From the NCBI RefSeq assembly GCF_049310885.1, contig NZ_JBMDYO010000004.1, positions 62,001-126,000 on the forward strand: 64,000 nt of DNA, read 5' to 3'. Shown here one piece after another: positions 7,577 through 15,887 of the stretch (positions within the stretch are counted from its first letter, which is position 1; every line of letters begins with the position of its first letter). The position numbers and the translations under genes are program-made. The notes beneath the pieces are model-generated. The model did no database searches, was not told the origin of the DNA, and saw only the letters and a list, made by a program, of their open reading frames with translations. Origin of the DNA: CAYZJV01 sp049310885. Lineage in GTDB: Bacteria > Spirochaetota > Spirochaetia > Sphaerochaetales > Sphaerochaetaceae.

Positions 7577-8937
7577 TTTCTTGAGGGATGGAGAATTCTC
7601 TGTTCATAGAACTTTAGAGCAATGGTACCAAGCTTTTCAAATTCATTCTCTGTTGGATCGTCTAAGACTGTCTCCAAAAGTTGTTTGAGAATTACGCCCA
7701 TTATTGGACCCTTTGGTATACCCAATCGGAATAGATCTTCTCCATTGATAGCCAAATCCTTAGTTGTCAGGGCTGTACTCTGTTTAAGCACCTGGTCGAT
7801 CCGATTTTGGAATTCTACGAGATTCTCGACATGGGTTTGTCCATGGATTGCCTTCTGATCTGCCAATCTCAAGTCAAAAAGGTCGGCTATAGCATCGGTA
7901 CCAACGCGATTTATAAACCTCCGTACAGCCCCATCGGTCCAATCCGGGGTATAGTGGAACATATGGTTTCTAATCAAATTCAGAACTATATTGCGCTCTT
8001 CATTGGAGAATTTTAATCTTCTTAGGATATTTCCTGCCATGTTCTCCGATTCGATTTCATGTTGATAGAATATAGTCTCTCCCGATTCAGTAACTCTCTT
8101 TGTGGGCACTTTTCCAATATCATGCAATAGTGCGGCTAGGCGGACAAGAGGCTTGGATTGCGGAGCCGAATCGCATGCAGCTATCCCATGTTGGAGTACA
8201 TCGAGGCGATGGGCTCCTTTTTGCGATATATTATCACCCATTGCCAGTTCTGGAAGTACAACCTCCAACGCCAAAGTATCATGCATTACCCTGATCCCTA
8301 AGGAAGGTCTAGGAGATTCCATCATTTTCATGATCTCCGTACGGATACGTTCGGCTGATACAGAAGCCAGTCTATGAGAAAGCGAGGCCATGGCAGAGCG
8401 TGTTTCTATTTCAATAGAGAATTCGAGTTGTGCCGAAAAACGGCAGGCTCGTAAAATGCGCAAAGCATCTTCCTCAAATCGTTTTCGAGGGTCTCCTATT
8501 GCACGAATACTCTGTGATTTCAGATCATCCATTCCATGATGGAAATCGATAACCTTGCCGTTGGTGGCATCTACCGCCAAGGCATTTATGGTAAAGTCTC
8601 TTCTTCTCAAGTCCTCTTCGAGAGATCGTACGAATTTAACAGAATCGGGATGCCTGTTGTCAGCGTACGTGCCGTCAATACGAAATGTGGTTACCTCAAA
8701 GGAAGAACCTTTGAATAGGACTGTAACCGTACCATGCTTGATTCCAGTCGGAATGACTGACCGGAACAACCGCATCACTTCATCGGGTTGTGCATCGGTT
8801 GCGAAATCGAAATCATTGGTTTTTCTCCCCAGAAGATGGTCGCGCACAGCTCCTCCTACGATATAGATGGAGAAGCCCGCTTGGGTGAAGCGGTCTGCGA
8901 ATTGTCTAATAGACCGTGAAATGGGGAAAGTTGCCAT
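7552..8937 (-). CDS. cca: CCA tRNA nucleotidyltransferase with HD domain
   Basis: A 461 aa class II nucleotidyltransferase. The head has YIVGGAVRDHLLG at residues 25-37 and the metal-binding NDFDFATDA at 41-49. RRDFTINALA (the flexible loop after the second carboxylate) and the neck/RNA-binding helices follow, and then an HD motif (LLHDIGK near residue 270). It most likely adds or repairs the 3' CCA of tRNAs: both tRNA genes in this window lack an encoded CCA. A second, PcnB-like member of the superfamily is at 20835. The ATG at 8937 has no Shine-Dalgarno. A promoter ending 6 nt before it (8944-8973) suggests a leaderless mRNA. CCA-adding versus A-adding activity cannot be settled by eye. Confidence 0.9.
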   Translation of the reverse strand: MATFPISRSIRQFADRFTQAGFSIYIVGGAVRDHLLGRKTNDFDFATDAQPDEVMRLFRSVIPTGIKHGTVTVLFKGSSFEVTTFRIDGTYADNRHPDSVKFVRSLEEDLRRRDFTINALAVDATNGKVIDFHHGMDDLKSQSIRAIGDPRKRFEEDALRILRACRFSAQLEFSIEIETRSAMASLSHRLASVSAERIRTEIMKMMESPRPSLGIRVMHDTLALEVVLPELAMGDNISQKGAHRLDVLQHGIAACDSAPQSKPLVRLAALLHDIGKVPTKRVTESGETIFYQHEIESENMAGNILRRLKFSNEERNIVLNLIRNHMFHYTPDWTDGAVRRFINRVGTDAIADLFDLRLADQKAIHGQTHVENLVEFQNRIDQVLKQSTALTTKDLAINGEDLFRLGIPKGPIMGVILKQLLETVLDDPTENEFEKLGTIALKFYEQRILHPSRNHSPTSSS

Positions 8938-8940
8938 GGC

Positions 8941-8962
8941 ATCATGCTACCGGTCGCATGAT
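8941..8962. repeat. 22 bp near-perfect palindrome between cca and ileS
   Basis: Arms ATCATGC (8941-8947) and GCATGAT (8956-8962) flank the palindromic core ACCGGT (8949-8954). Only the one base pair next to the core on each side (t/c) breaks the symmetry. It lies 3 bp before the cca start codon and covers the predicted cca -10 box, so it could be an operator. Confidence 0.7.
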
Positions 8963-8973
8963 ACTATTGTCAA
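8944..8973 (-). promoter_or_regulatory. Predicted cca promoter giving a leaderless mRNA
   Basis: On the minus strand TTGACA (8973-8968), an 18 bp spacer and TAGCAT (8949-8944). The -10 box ends 6 nt before the cca ATG, so transcription would begin at or next to the A of the start codon. Confidence 0.5.
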
Positions 8974-9027
8974 TACAGATTGAATATAACGCATAAAATG
9001 TCTATAGTTGTCCCTATGGTTCATATC

Positions 9028-9061
9028 TCGTCCCTCGGGACGAAGTGGGAGGCAATGCCTC
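9028..9061 (+). other. Tandem hairpins in the ileS leader
   Basis: Two stems lie 66-99 nt before the ileS ATG. The first pairs TCGTCCC (9028-9034) with GGGACGA (9037-9043). The second pairs GAGGC (9049-9053) with GCCTC (9057-9061). No T run follows, and the T-box sequence expected for a tRNA-sensing leader was not found. The rest of 8963-9126 shows only A/T-rich sequence and the GAGGAG ribosome binding site of ileS. Confidence 0.45.
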
Positions 9062-9126
9062 TTGGCTCTAGAAATCATCCTAGGGTATAGATACCTTTCA
9101 TTCTTATTGGTTGAGGAGTTCCAGCA

Positions 9127-12100
9127 ATGTTCAATCCGGTCGATCCGAAAACAGATTTCCCCAAGATGGAAGAAAACATCCAAAAATTCTGGGAAGATAA
9201 TGACATCTATCAAAAAACGGTAGAGAACAGAAGTGCAGATAACGAATATGTGTTCTACGATGGTCCTCCGTTCGCTACTGGCCTTCCTCATTTCGGACAT
9301 CTTGTTCCTGGTACAATAAAAGATCTCTATCCCCGTTACCAAACCATGAAGGGTAAAAGGGTCAACAGGAGATTCGGTTGGGATTGCCATGGATTACCGG
9401 TAGAATATGAGATTGAAAAAACCCTAAATATAACCGGTCATAAAGCTGTCGAAGAGTACGGAGTAGCGAAATTCAACGAGGAGTGCCGTTCGATCGTTCT
9501 ACGCTATACATCGGAGTGGAAGGATACCATCAATAGAATGGGACGTTGGGTTGACTTCGAGCATGGGTACCGGACTATGGATACCGACTACATGGAATCC
9601 ATCTGGTGGGTTTTCAAGACACTCTATGAAAAGGGCCTTATCTATGAAGGCTACAATATCCTTCCTTATAGTCCAGCACTAGCGACTCCTCTTTCTAACT
9701 TTGAGGTAAACCTTGGAGGATACCAAGATGTCGTCGATCAAGCCGTAACCGTTCGTTTCAAGGTAGACGGGATGGATGACACCTACTTCCTTGCTTGGAC
9801 CACGACACCTTGGACCCTTCCTTCCAATCTGGCGTTAGCACTTGGACCGGATATTGATTATGTGAAGGTGAAGGACCTTGAGGAACAAGTCTACTATATC
9901 TTGGGGGAAGGGCGGTTGAGCCATTATTATCAGGATCCCTCGACCTATGAGATCGTCCAACGGTACAAAGGTACTGAATTGGCGGGAAAGACCTACGAAC
10001 CACTATTCCCATTCTTTGCTGAGTTAAAGAAGGAGGGCGCATTCATTACGGTTCTCGGCGATTACGTTACCGTAGAGGACGGTTGTGGTATCGTCCATAC
10101 AGCTCCTGGCTTCGGTGAAGATGACTACCAGGTACTAAAAGGTACCGGTATCCCAGTTGTTTGCCCGATTGACGACGATTGTAAATTCAATTCAGATGTT
10201 CCCCTTTGGGAAGGTATTTTCGTAAAGGATGCCGATTCCGGAATCATCAAATGGCTTAAGGAGCACGGTAAGTTGGTTAAAAGGGAGAATTATCTTCACA
10301 GCTACCCATTTTGCTACCGTACCCACAAACCATTGATCTATCGGGCAATGGCATGCTGGTATGTCGATGTCACCAAGCTTAAGAGTTCGATGCTGAATGC
10401 GAACGATCAAATAACATGGATGCCAGCGCATCTGAAACATGGTAGATTCGGTAAATGGTTGGAAGGAGCAAGGGATTGGGCGATAAGCCGTAACCGTTTC
10501 TGGGGTAACCCTATACCTGTATGGAAATGCGATGGATCTGACCATGTGGAAGTGATCGGTTCAATAGATGAGTTGGAGAAGAAGAGTGGAGTACGGGTTG
10601 AAGATCTCCACAAACATTTTGTAGACGACATCACTTGGCCTAGTCCGGACGGGAAGGGTACGATGCGTCGTATACCCGATGTCTTGGATTGCTGGTTCGA
10701 ATCCGGCTCCATGCCCTATGCCCAAAATCATTATCCTTTTGAGAACAAGGAATTTGTTGAAGAGCACTTTCCAGCCGATTTCATCTGCGAAGGATTGGAT
10801 CAGACCCGGGGTTGGTTCTATACCTTAGTCATTATCGGTGCCGCACTGTTCGACAAGCCCGCATTCCTCAACTGTGTAACTAACGGAATTGTTCTTACAG
10901 CTGATGGAAAGAAAATGTCCAAATCGTTGAAGAATTATTCCGATCCAATGGAGATCGTGAATCAATATGGTGCCGATGCACTCAGATTCGCATTGATGAA
11001 TAGTGCAGTAACCAGAGCAGAAGATTTAAAGTTCTCTGAAGATGGGGTAAAGGAAGTACTCAAAACCTTGATAATCCCGCTATGGAATGCCTACTCCTTC
11101 TTAGTCACCTATGCGAATATTGATGGTTACGAGCCATCCGAGACTCCGTTTGAGCAACTCGATAATCCCATGGATAGATGGATAGTATCGGCAAGCGAGG
11201 CTTTGGTACAGGAAGTTACCGAAGCTTGGGACCATTACGAAACCCAGCGTGCCTGCGGTGCGATCGTCTCCTTCATTGATTCCTTGAACAATTGGTATAT
11301 CCGAAGAAGTCGCCGTCGTTTCTGGAGGTCGGAAAACGATACTGATAAAAAGAAAGCCTACGATACGCTCTATAGAGTTCTTATGACGGTAATCCATGCT
11401 GCGGCACCGGTAATACCATTTACGACAGAAGAGATTTATAGAAATCTTAGATCGGAAGGAATGCCGGAATCGATCCATTTGGGCGATTTTCCCATGTACG
11501 ACGAAAGTCAACGTGATAGGGATCTTGAACGGAAGATGGGTTTGACCAGACAAGCCATCACCATGGGGCGGTCATTGAGAAGTATCCACAATCTGAAGAT
11601 CAGGCAACCATTACAGAAATTGTTCTTGGTAACAAGAGATAAGGAAGAGAGAGAAATCCTCGACTCTATGCGAGATATTGTAGAAGAAGAGCTGAATATC
11701 AAGGAAATTTCTATCCAGGCCGATGAAAGTGGACTTGTCTCCTATCTTGCCAAGGCAAATTTCAAGGTTCTAGGGAAACAGCTCGGCAAACACATGAAGG
11801 CTGTTGCAGCACAAATCCAAGAATTCCCAAGTGAAACTATTGCAACAATCTTGGATGGCCATACAATCCAACTTTCGTATGATGAGGGAACTATAGATAT
11901 TGGCATGGATGATATCATAGTCCAAAGATCTGAAATGGAAAATATGAAAGTCTTGAATGAAGGACAACTCACCGTTGGATTCGATACGACCATAACACAT
12001 GATTTGTTACTAGAAGGAATTGCCCGCGATATCGTGCGAGCAGTCCAGAACCTTCGCAAGGAGCAAGGATTTGATGTAGCAGACCGTATATCCTTACGGG

Positions 12101-12261
12101 TATCGGGAGACGCCTTGGTTTCCGAGTCATTCAGTACTTTCAACGAATATATTGCCCGTGAGACATTAGCAGACGAGACACTCTTCTCGGATAGCCCAGA
12201 ATCGGTTGAAATTCCCTGTGGAGATACCGTGGCTCGGATCCAAGCACTAAAGATAGTGTAG
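9127..12261 (+). CDS. ileS: Isoleucyl-tRNA synthetase, eukaryote-like (type 2)
   Basis: Charges tRNA-Ile with isoleucine. The 1044 aa protein is a class I synthetase with the HIGH-type motif LPHFGH at residues 53-58 and KMSKS at about 596-600. The large CP1 editing domain between them contains WTTTPWTLPSN. The N-terminal block DGPPFATGLPHFGH and RFGWDCHGLPVEYEIEKTL, the >1000 aa length and the lack of a C-terminal Cys-rich zinc site match the eukaryote-like IleRS group. Members of that group are often mupirocin-resistant (established for the group; resistance here is inference). GAGGAG about 8 nt upstream supports the start. The upstream 190 bp carries a palindrome and two hairpins. Confidence 0.97.
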   Translation: MFNPVDPKTDFPKMEENIQKFWEDNDIYQKTVENRSADNEYVFYDGPPFATGLPHFGHLVPGTIKDLYPRYQTMKGKRVNRRFGWDCHGLPVEYEIEKTLNITGHKAVEEYGVAKFNEECRSIVLRYTSEWKDTINRMGRWVDFEHGYRTMDTDYMESIWWVFKTLYEKGLIYEGYNILPYSPALATPLSNFEVNLGGYQDVVDQAVTVRFKVDGMDDTYFLAWTTTPWTLPSNLALALGPDIDYVKVKDLEEQVYYILGEGRLSHYYQDPSTYEIVQRYKGTELAGKTYEPLFPFFAELKKEGAFITVLGDYVTVEDGCGIVHTAPGFGEDDYQVLKGTGIPVVCPIDDDCKFNSDVPLWEGIFVKDADSGIIKWLKEHGKLVKRENYLHSYPFCYRTHKPLIYRAMACWYVDVTKLKSSMLNANDQITWMPAHLKHGRFGKWLEGARDWAISRNRFWGNPIPVWKCDGSDHVEVIGSIDELEKKSGVRVEDLHKHFVDDITWPSPDGKGTMRRIPDVLDCWFESGSMPYAQNHYPFENKEFVEEHFPADFICEGLDQTRGWFYTLVIIGAALFDKPAFLNCVTNGIVLTADGKKMSKSLKNYSDPMEIVNQYGADALRFALMNSAVTRAEDLKFSEDGVKEVLKTLIIPLWNAYSFLVTYANIDGYEPSETPFEQLDNPMDRWIVSASEALVQEVTEAWDHYETQRACGAIVSFIDSLNNWYIRRSRRRFWRSENDTDKKKAYDTLYRVLMTVIHAAAPVIPFTTEEIYRNLRSEGMPESIHLGDFPMYDESQRDRDLERKMGLTRQAITMGRSLRSIHNLKIRQPLQKLFLVTRDKEEREILDSMRDIVEEELNIKEISIQADESGLVSYLAKANFKVLGKQLGKHMKAVAAQIQEFPSETIATILDGHTIQLSYDEGTIDIGMDDIIVQRSEMENMKVLNEGQLTVGFDTTITHDLLLEGIARDIVRAVQNLRKEQGFDVADRISLRVSGDALVSESFSTFNEYIARETLADETLFSDSPESVEIPCGDTVARIQALKIV

Positions 12262-12274
12262 GAGAAGACAATAC

Positions 12275-13219
12275 ATGGGTAGCATGCGGACAAAACATAC
12301 GGTAGTCGCTAGGATCGTGGCATCTGTTGCGATCTTGGCTACCTTTGTCTCCTGCGTGCACCGTCCAATTACGGATGACTACTATTTCCAAGCAATGGGA
12401 GATCCGCAAGAAATCGTAGTTACGATGGATACCACATCACCTGAAAAACTTCCTGGTAGATTCCTGGAATCCGACCCATCTTTTGGGGAGCTACTATCGA
12501 GGGTAGATCGACTCTCTGTTGCCCTATACGATGAAAGCGGTATAGCGGATGATGATGGGGTATATTCTGCGGAAGACTTAGCAAATTACCATTTCTACGG
12601 TATAGCAGAGGGTAATATTCCTGCATTTTTAACCAATAGTATGCTACTTTGGGACGATGCATGGGAGAAAATTGAAGAGGGCAGAGTTCGGTACTATCGC
12701 AATGCATGGTTGGGTTTGGATGTATATGCTCCGAGGAGAGACCTGCTTCTCTTTGCTGATGCCGATTATATGAAGGCCTACCACACCATCTATAAAGAAA
12801 GGACCACAAAGATTCCGGCAGGGCTCGCCCAAAGAATGGCGAACTCCTTGTTCGGGTTCTATATCGGAAATCCTCAGGCAATGGTGGATGTTGGATTGGC
12901 TATTCCCCAAACGGTTCTTGCCCAAACTGAATCAATGGTACTGGTCGTTGAGGAGGATCTGAATGGTAAGTTGTCGCTTGGCGGCATTATTACCATGAAG
13001 AGTCCAAAACTTGCAAATTCTCTTTCCATTCTCTTGAAAAGTTCGTATATTTCAGACAAACGGCGAAACAAGGAACCTTTTGGAGATTTGACTAATCTGT
13101 TCGTACTGGAGAATGCTGCAGTGTCGATCAATGGCATGGAGTTGTCCCAAGAACAGTATGAGTCCTTTTCCGCTATGTTCGGTTCACTTGCAACACTTTC
13201 AACAGGAGAGAAACGGTAA
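12275..13219 (+). CDS. Putative lipoprotein of unknown function
   Basis: I do not recognise the family. The 314 aa protein has a basic N terminus, a hydrophobic segment (VVARIVASVAILATFVSC) and a Cys near residue 27, which fits a relaxed spirochaete lipobox (TFVSC). It is therefore probably lipid-anchored in the inner or outer membrane. The mature part is acidic and mixed alpha/beta (for example EDLANYHFYG, NSLFGFYIGNPQAMVDVG) with no named motif. GGAG at 12261-12264 supports the ATG at 12275; a second ATG lies 9 nt on. It follows ileS by 13 bp and overlaps the FmdB gene by one base (TAATG). Confidence 0.75.
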   Translation: MGSMRTKHTVVARIVASVAILATFVSCVHRPITDDYYFQAMGDPQEIVVTMDTTSPEKLPGRFLESDPSFGELLSRVDRLSVALYDESGIADDDGVYSAEDLANYHFYGIAEGNIPAFLTNSMLLWDDAWEKIEEGRVRYYRNAWLGLDVYAPRRDLLLFADADYMKAYHTIYKERTTKIPAGLAQRMANSLFGFYIGNPQAMVDVGLAIPQTVLAQTESMVLVVEEDLNGKLSLGGIITMKSPKLANSLSILLKSSYISDKRRNKEPFGDLTNLFVLENAAVSINGMELSQEQYESFSAMFGSLATLSTGEKR

Positions 13220-13470
13220 TGCCAATCTATGAATACATCTGTGATTCCTGCAATCATCAATTCGAAATCCAGCAGAGCATGAATGACAATGCTTTGACAG
13301 AATGTCCCCAATGCTCAGGGAAAATACGACGTGTATTCGGTCTCAACTCGGTCATTTTCAAAGGCAGCGGATTTTACTGCAATGATTCGAAGAAAAGTTC
13401 CAGCGACAAAGCCTCTGGCGAATCTTCCTCATGTGCTAGCTGCGCAGCAGCATCCGGTACCTCCTCATAA
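13219..13470 (+). CDS. FmdB-type zinc ribbon protein
   Basis: An 83 aa FmdB-family small zinc ribbon of unknown role. The N-terminal PIYEYICDSCNHQFEI and the second pair TECPQCSGKIRRVF form the CxxC...CxxC zinc site. The GSGFYCND segment is also typical. The C terminus is Ser/Ala/Cys-rich (SSCASCAAASG), with an extra CxxC. It is translationally coupled to the upstream lipoprotein gene and overlaps the convergent thiI gene by 6 nt. Confidence 0.88.
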   Translation: MPIYEYICDSCNHQFEIQQSMNDNALTECPQCSGKIRRVFGLNSVIFKGSGFYCNDSKKSSSDKASGESSSCASCAAASGTSS

Positions 13471-14631
13471 GTTGAATATCTCTGCCTTTTCCACAGCCTG
13501 GTCAAGAAGTTCCTCGATTTCCATGGCCTGGTAAGTAGCTGTCTGCTGAACTTTGTCGGGTCTTACCAAGGGATGTTTGGGACTGAAAATGGTGCAGCAA
13601 TCCTCGAATGGCAAGATTGAAGTCTCATAAGTGCCGATCATTCGACTCGTCTCAATAATCTCTCCCTTATCCATTCCAATCAAAGGTCTGAATACAGGAA
13701 GCTCGGACATACTATTGGTGAATGCGAGGCTTTCGAGAGTCTGGGAGGCTACTTGGCTGAGGGATTCTCCCGTGACTACAGCCAGACAATTTCTCTTTAT
13801 CGCAAGCTTGTTGGCAATTCGCATCATGCATGCGCGCATCATGAGCGTGTTTTCCTCTTCATGGCTATGGGTCTTTATATGGAGTTGTACATCGGTAAAG
13901 GGAACGACATGTAGCGTTATACCACTACAATACGGACTAAGCAGCTTCGCTAGGGTAATTACCTTCTCTTTGGCCTCATCGGAGGTATAAGGATAGGCAT
14001 GAAAATATACAGCCTCCTGTCGTAGCCCCCGTTTTGCCATACGGTAAGCGGCTATAGGACTGTCTATTCCCCCTGATAGCATGAGCATTCCTCGTCCAGC
14101 GGTCCCCACCGGTAACCCTCCTGGTCCAGGAACCGGTGATGCATACAGGTATGCCTGGTCGCGAATCTCAACATGAACGATCCTATCGGGATGGTGGACA
14201 TCTACGGTGAACTGTGGCTGTGCCATAAGAATTTCATGTCCGAGTTCTCCTGAAATATCGTAGGATTTGAGAGGGAAGCTTTTATCGGAACGAACGGTCT
14301 CAACCTTGAAGGTTTTTGCTCCTTCAAGAAAGGAGGAACGACTTGCCAAGGTCAATGCAGCTGCCTTGATGGATTCCATATCCTTCTGACATTTCAAAGC
14401 TGCTGAGTATCCAACAACTCCGAAAGTAGTCGATAGTGCTTGTTGGACGACCTCAGCTGGTGCAGCATCATCTATCTCAATGAATAATCTGCCTTTTTGT
14501 TTCTTGAAAAAATTCTTATAGGGTCTTAATTTATATTTGATATTATCCTTCAACTTACGTTCAAAAAAATCACGATTCATACCCTTGAGCGATATTTCAC
14601 CAAGACGAACCAAATAGAGTGTTGTTGTCAT
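13465..14631 (-). CDS. thiI: tRNA 4-thiouridine synthase ThiI, without rhodanese domain
   Basis: ThiI adenylates U8 of tRNA and inserts sulfur. Domain order in the 388 aa protein is an N-terminal ferredoxin-like region, a THUMP domain (about residues 60-170) and a PP-loop pyrophosphatase domain with LSGGIDSPIAAYRM near residue 183. PFEDCCTIF near residue 340 places a Cys pair where the E. coli enzyme has its Cys344. The C-terminal rhodanese domain of E. coli ThiI is absent, as in many bacteria. The cysteine desulfurase that would supply sulfur is encoded directly upstream, with one base between its stop and this start. Confidence 0.95.
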   Translation of the reverse strand: MTTTLYLVRLGEISLKGMNRDFFERKLKDNIKYKLRPYKNFFKKQKGRLFIEIDDAAPAEVVQQALSTTFGVVGYSAALKCQKDMESIKAAALTLASRSSFLEGAKTFKVETVRSDKSFPLKSYDISGELGHEILMAQPQFTVDVHHPDRIVHVEIRDQAYLYASPVPGPGGLPVGTAGRGMLMLSGGIDSPIAAYRMAKRGLRQEAVYFHAYPYTSDEAKEKVITLAKLLSPYCSGITLHVVPFTDVQLHIKTHSHEEENTLMMRACMMRIANKLAIKRNCLAVVTGESLSQVASQTLESLAFTNSMSELPVFRPLIGMDKGEIIETSRMIGTYETSILPFEDCCTIFSPKHPLVRPDKVQQTATYQAMEIEELLDQAVEKAEIFNL

Positions 14632-14632
14632 G

Positions 14633-15808
14633 TCATCTCTTCCTTATTAAAGATCCCATCAATGCTGCCTGCCGCACTAATGTAGCGGAAAGTTCATCTA
14701 TCTGGGTAATTTGCGTATCTGGACCAAATGAGATACGGATCGCAGACGCCGCATCCTCGGGAGTAATTGATGCACCTGCCAATATTCCCTCACCCTTCTT
14801 TGGTGCATTATTGGAACACGCTGAGCCACTGGAGATACAAAATCCGCGATCATACATTACGCGGGTGAATACTTCTGAAGGGATTCCCTTTACCGCCACC
14901 GATAAGATAGAAGGGGCGAATGGAAGACCGCACGTAGTGCTTGGGCTCAACAGTGAAAACCTATCTCCATGCTTCAGAAGATTCGATTCCAAATGGGTGC
15001 GCAAGGTAAGTGCATGAGCGTATGTGGTATCAATCGCTGCAATAGAATCGGCCAATGCGGTATTCATGGCCGCTATCGCTCCAATATTCTCGGTCCCAGC
15101 TCGGTAACCGTTTTCCTGATTACCCCCTCTGGAAAGAGGTTCAAGATTTCCGGATTTAAGATATAGGATACCGGTACCTTTGGGACCCTGGAATTTATGA
15201 GCACTAAATGAAGCCGAATCGATATCGAGAGAAGAAAGATCGAACGGAATTTTCCCGACTGCTTGCACTGCATCACAATGTATATGGATTGATCGTCCGG
15301 TTGTCTGCTCGAAAGCCCGGATAGTTTTCGCAATGGATGGGATATCCTGTACTGTCCCAAGGACATTGTTCACCTGCATGATACAGACCATCTGAGTCTT
15401 GTTATCCAATACTTGAGCCAATGCTTCAGGGTCTACATACCCTTTTGGAGCTTTGAGGAGTATAACTTCGAAACCCTTGTTCTCAAGCAATCTGCGATAC
15501 TGGAGAATACTGTCGTGTTCTATTGCGCTAATGATGATCCTTCCGGGACTTCTTCGCCAAAGCAAGGACTGCAATACGATACTATTGCTTTCAGTGGCGC
15601 CTGATGTATAGACGATTTGTTTCGATGAGACCTTCAACAACGATGCACTTTTTTTGCGTTCTTGTGCTAGGAATTTGGCAGCCTCTACTCCCTCCTTATG
15701 GAGAGCTGACGGATTGCCGCGGTAGCTTCGTACGGTATCGGTATAGGCTTGGATCGATCGTTCACTCATTGGTGATGTTGCAGCCCAATCAAAATAGTAT
15801 GGATTCAT
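14633..15808 (-). CDS. Cysteine desulfurase (NifS/IscS family)
   Basis: A PLP enzyme that converts cysteine to alanine plus enzyme-bound persulfide. The PLP lysine is in SAHKFQGPKG near residue 204, and the catalytic Cys is in SSGSACS near 327. The start YFDWAATSPMS is the normal family N terminus. I chose ATG 15808 (391 aa) over the longer open frame to 15901. The extra 31 residues are hydrophobic, non-conserved and overlap aroB, and a -10 box ends exactly 6 nt before 15808. Position ahead of thiI points to thiouridine synthesis; a wider Fe-S role is possible because no isc or suf operon is visible here. Confidence 0.92.
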   Translation of the reverse strand: MNPYYFDWAATSPMSERSIQAYTDTVRSYRGNPSALHKEGVEAAKFLAQERKKSASLLKVSSKQIVYTSGATESNSIVLQSLLWRRSPGRIIISAIEHDSILQYRRLLENKGFEVILLKAPKGYVDPEALAQVLDNKTQMVCIMQVNNVLGTVQDIPSIAKTIRAFEQTTGRSIHIHCDAVQAVGKIPFDLSSLDIDSASFSAHKFQGPKGTGILYLKSGNLEPLSRGGNQENGYRAGTENIGAIAAMNTALADSIAAIDTTYAHALTLRTHLESNLLKHGDRFSLLSPSTTCGLPFAPSILSVAVKGIPSEVFTRVMYDRGFCISSGSACSNNAPKKGEGILAGASITPEDAASAIRISFGPDTQITQIDELSATLVRQAALMGSLIRKR

Positions 15809-15814
15809 AGAGGC

Positions 15815-15843
15815 ATCATGGGCTAAAACGGGAGCTTTTGCAA
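15815..15843 (-). promoter_or_regulatory. Predicted promoter for cysteine desulfurase-thiI, leaderless type
   Basis: On the minus strand TTGCAA (15843-15838), a 17 bp spacer and CATGAT (15820-15815), ending 6 nt before the ATG at 15808. There is no Shine-Dalgarno in between. Confidence 0.45.
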
Positions 15844-15852
15844 TAACTTGCC

Positions 15853-15881
15853 TTGTCGACGTTTTTGTTTCGGAGTATAAC
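15853..15881 (+). promoter_or_regulatory. Predicted aroB promoter, leaderless type
   Basis: TTGTCG (15853-15858), a 17 bp spacer and TATAAC (15876-15881), ending 6 nt before the aroB ATG at 15888. It is divergent from the desulfurase promoter 10 bp away. Confidence 0.55.
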
Positions 15882-15887
15882 AAGAGT

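Noticed and set aside
8963..9126. T-box riboswitch before ileS
   Set aside because: Neither the conserved T-box sequence nor a terminator/antiterminator pair is present.
9008..9223. Open frame upstream of and overlapping ileS
   Set aside because: It runs through the ileS leader hairpins and the ileS start in another frame, with no protein-like pattern or ribosome binding site.
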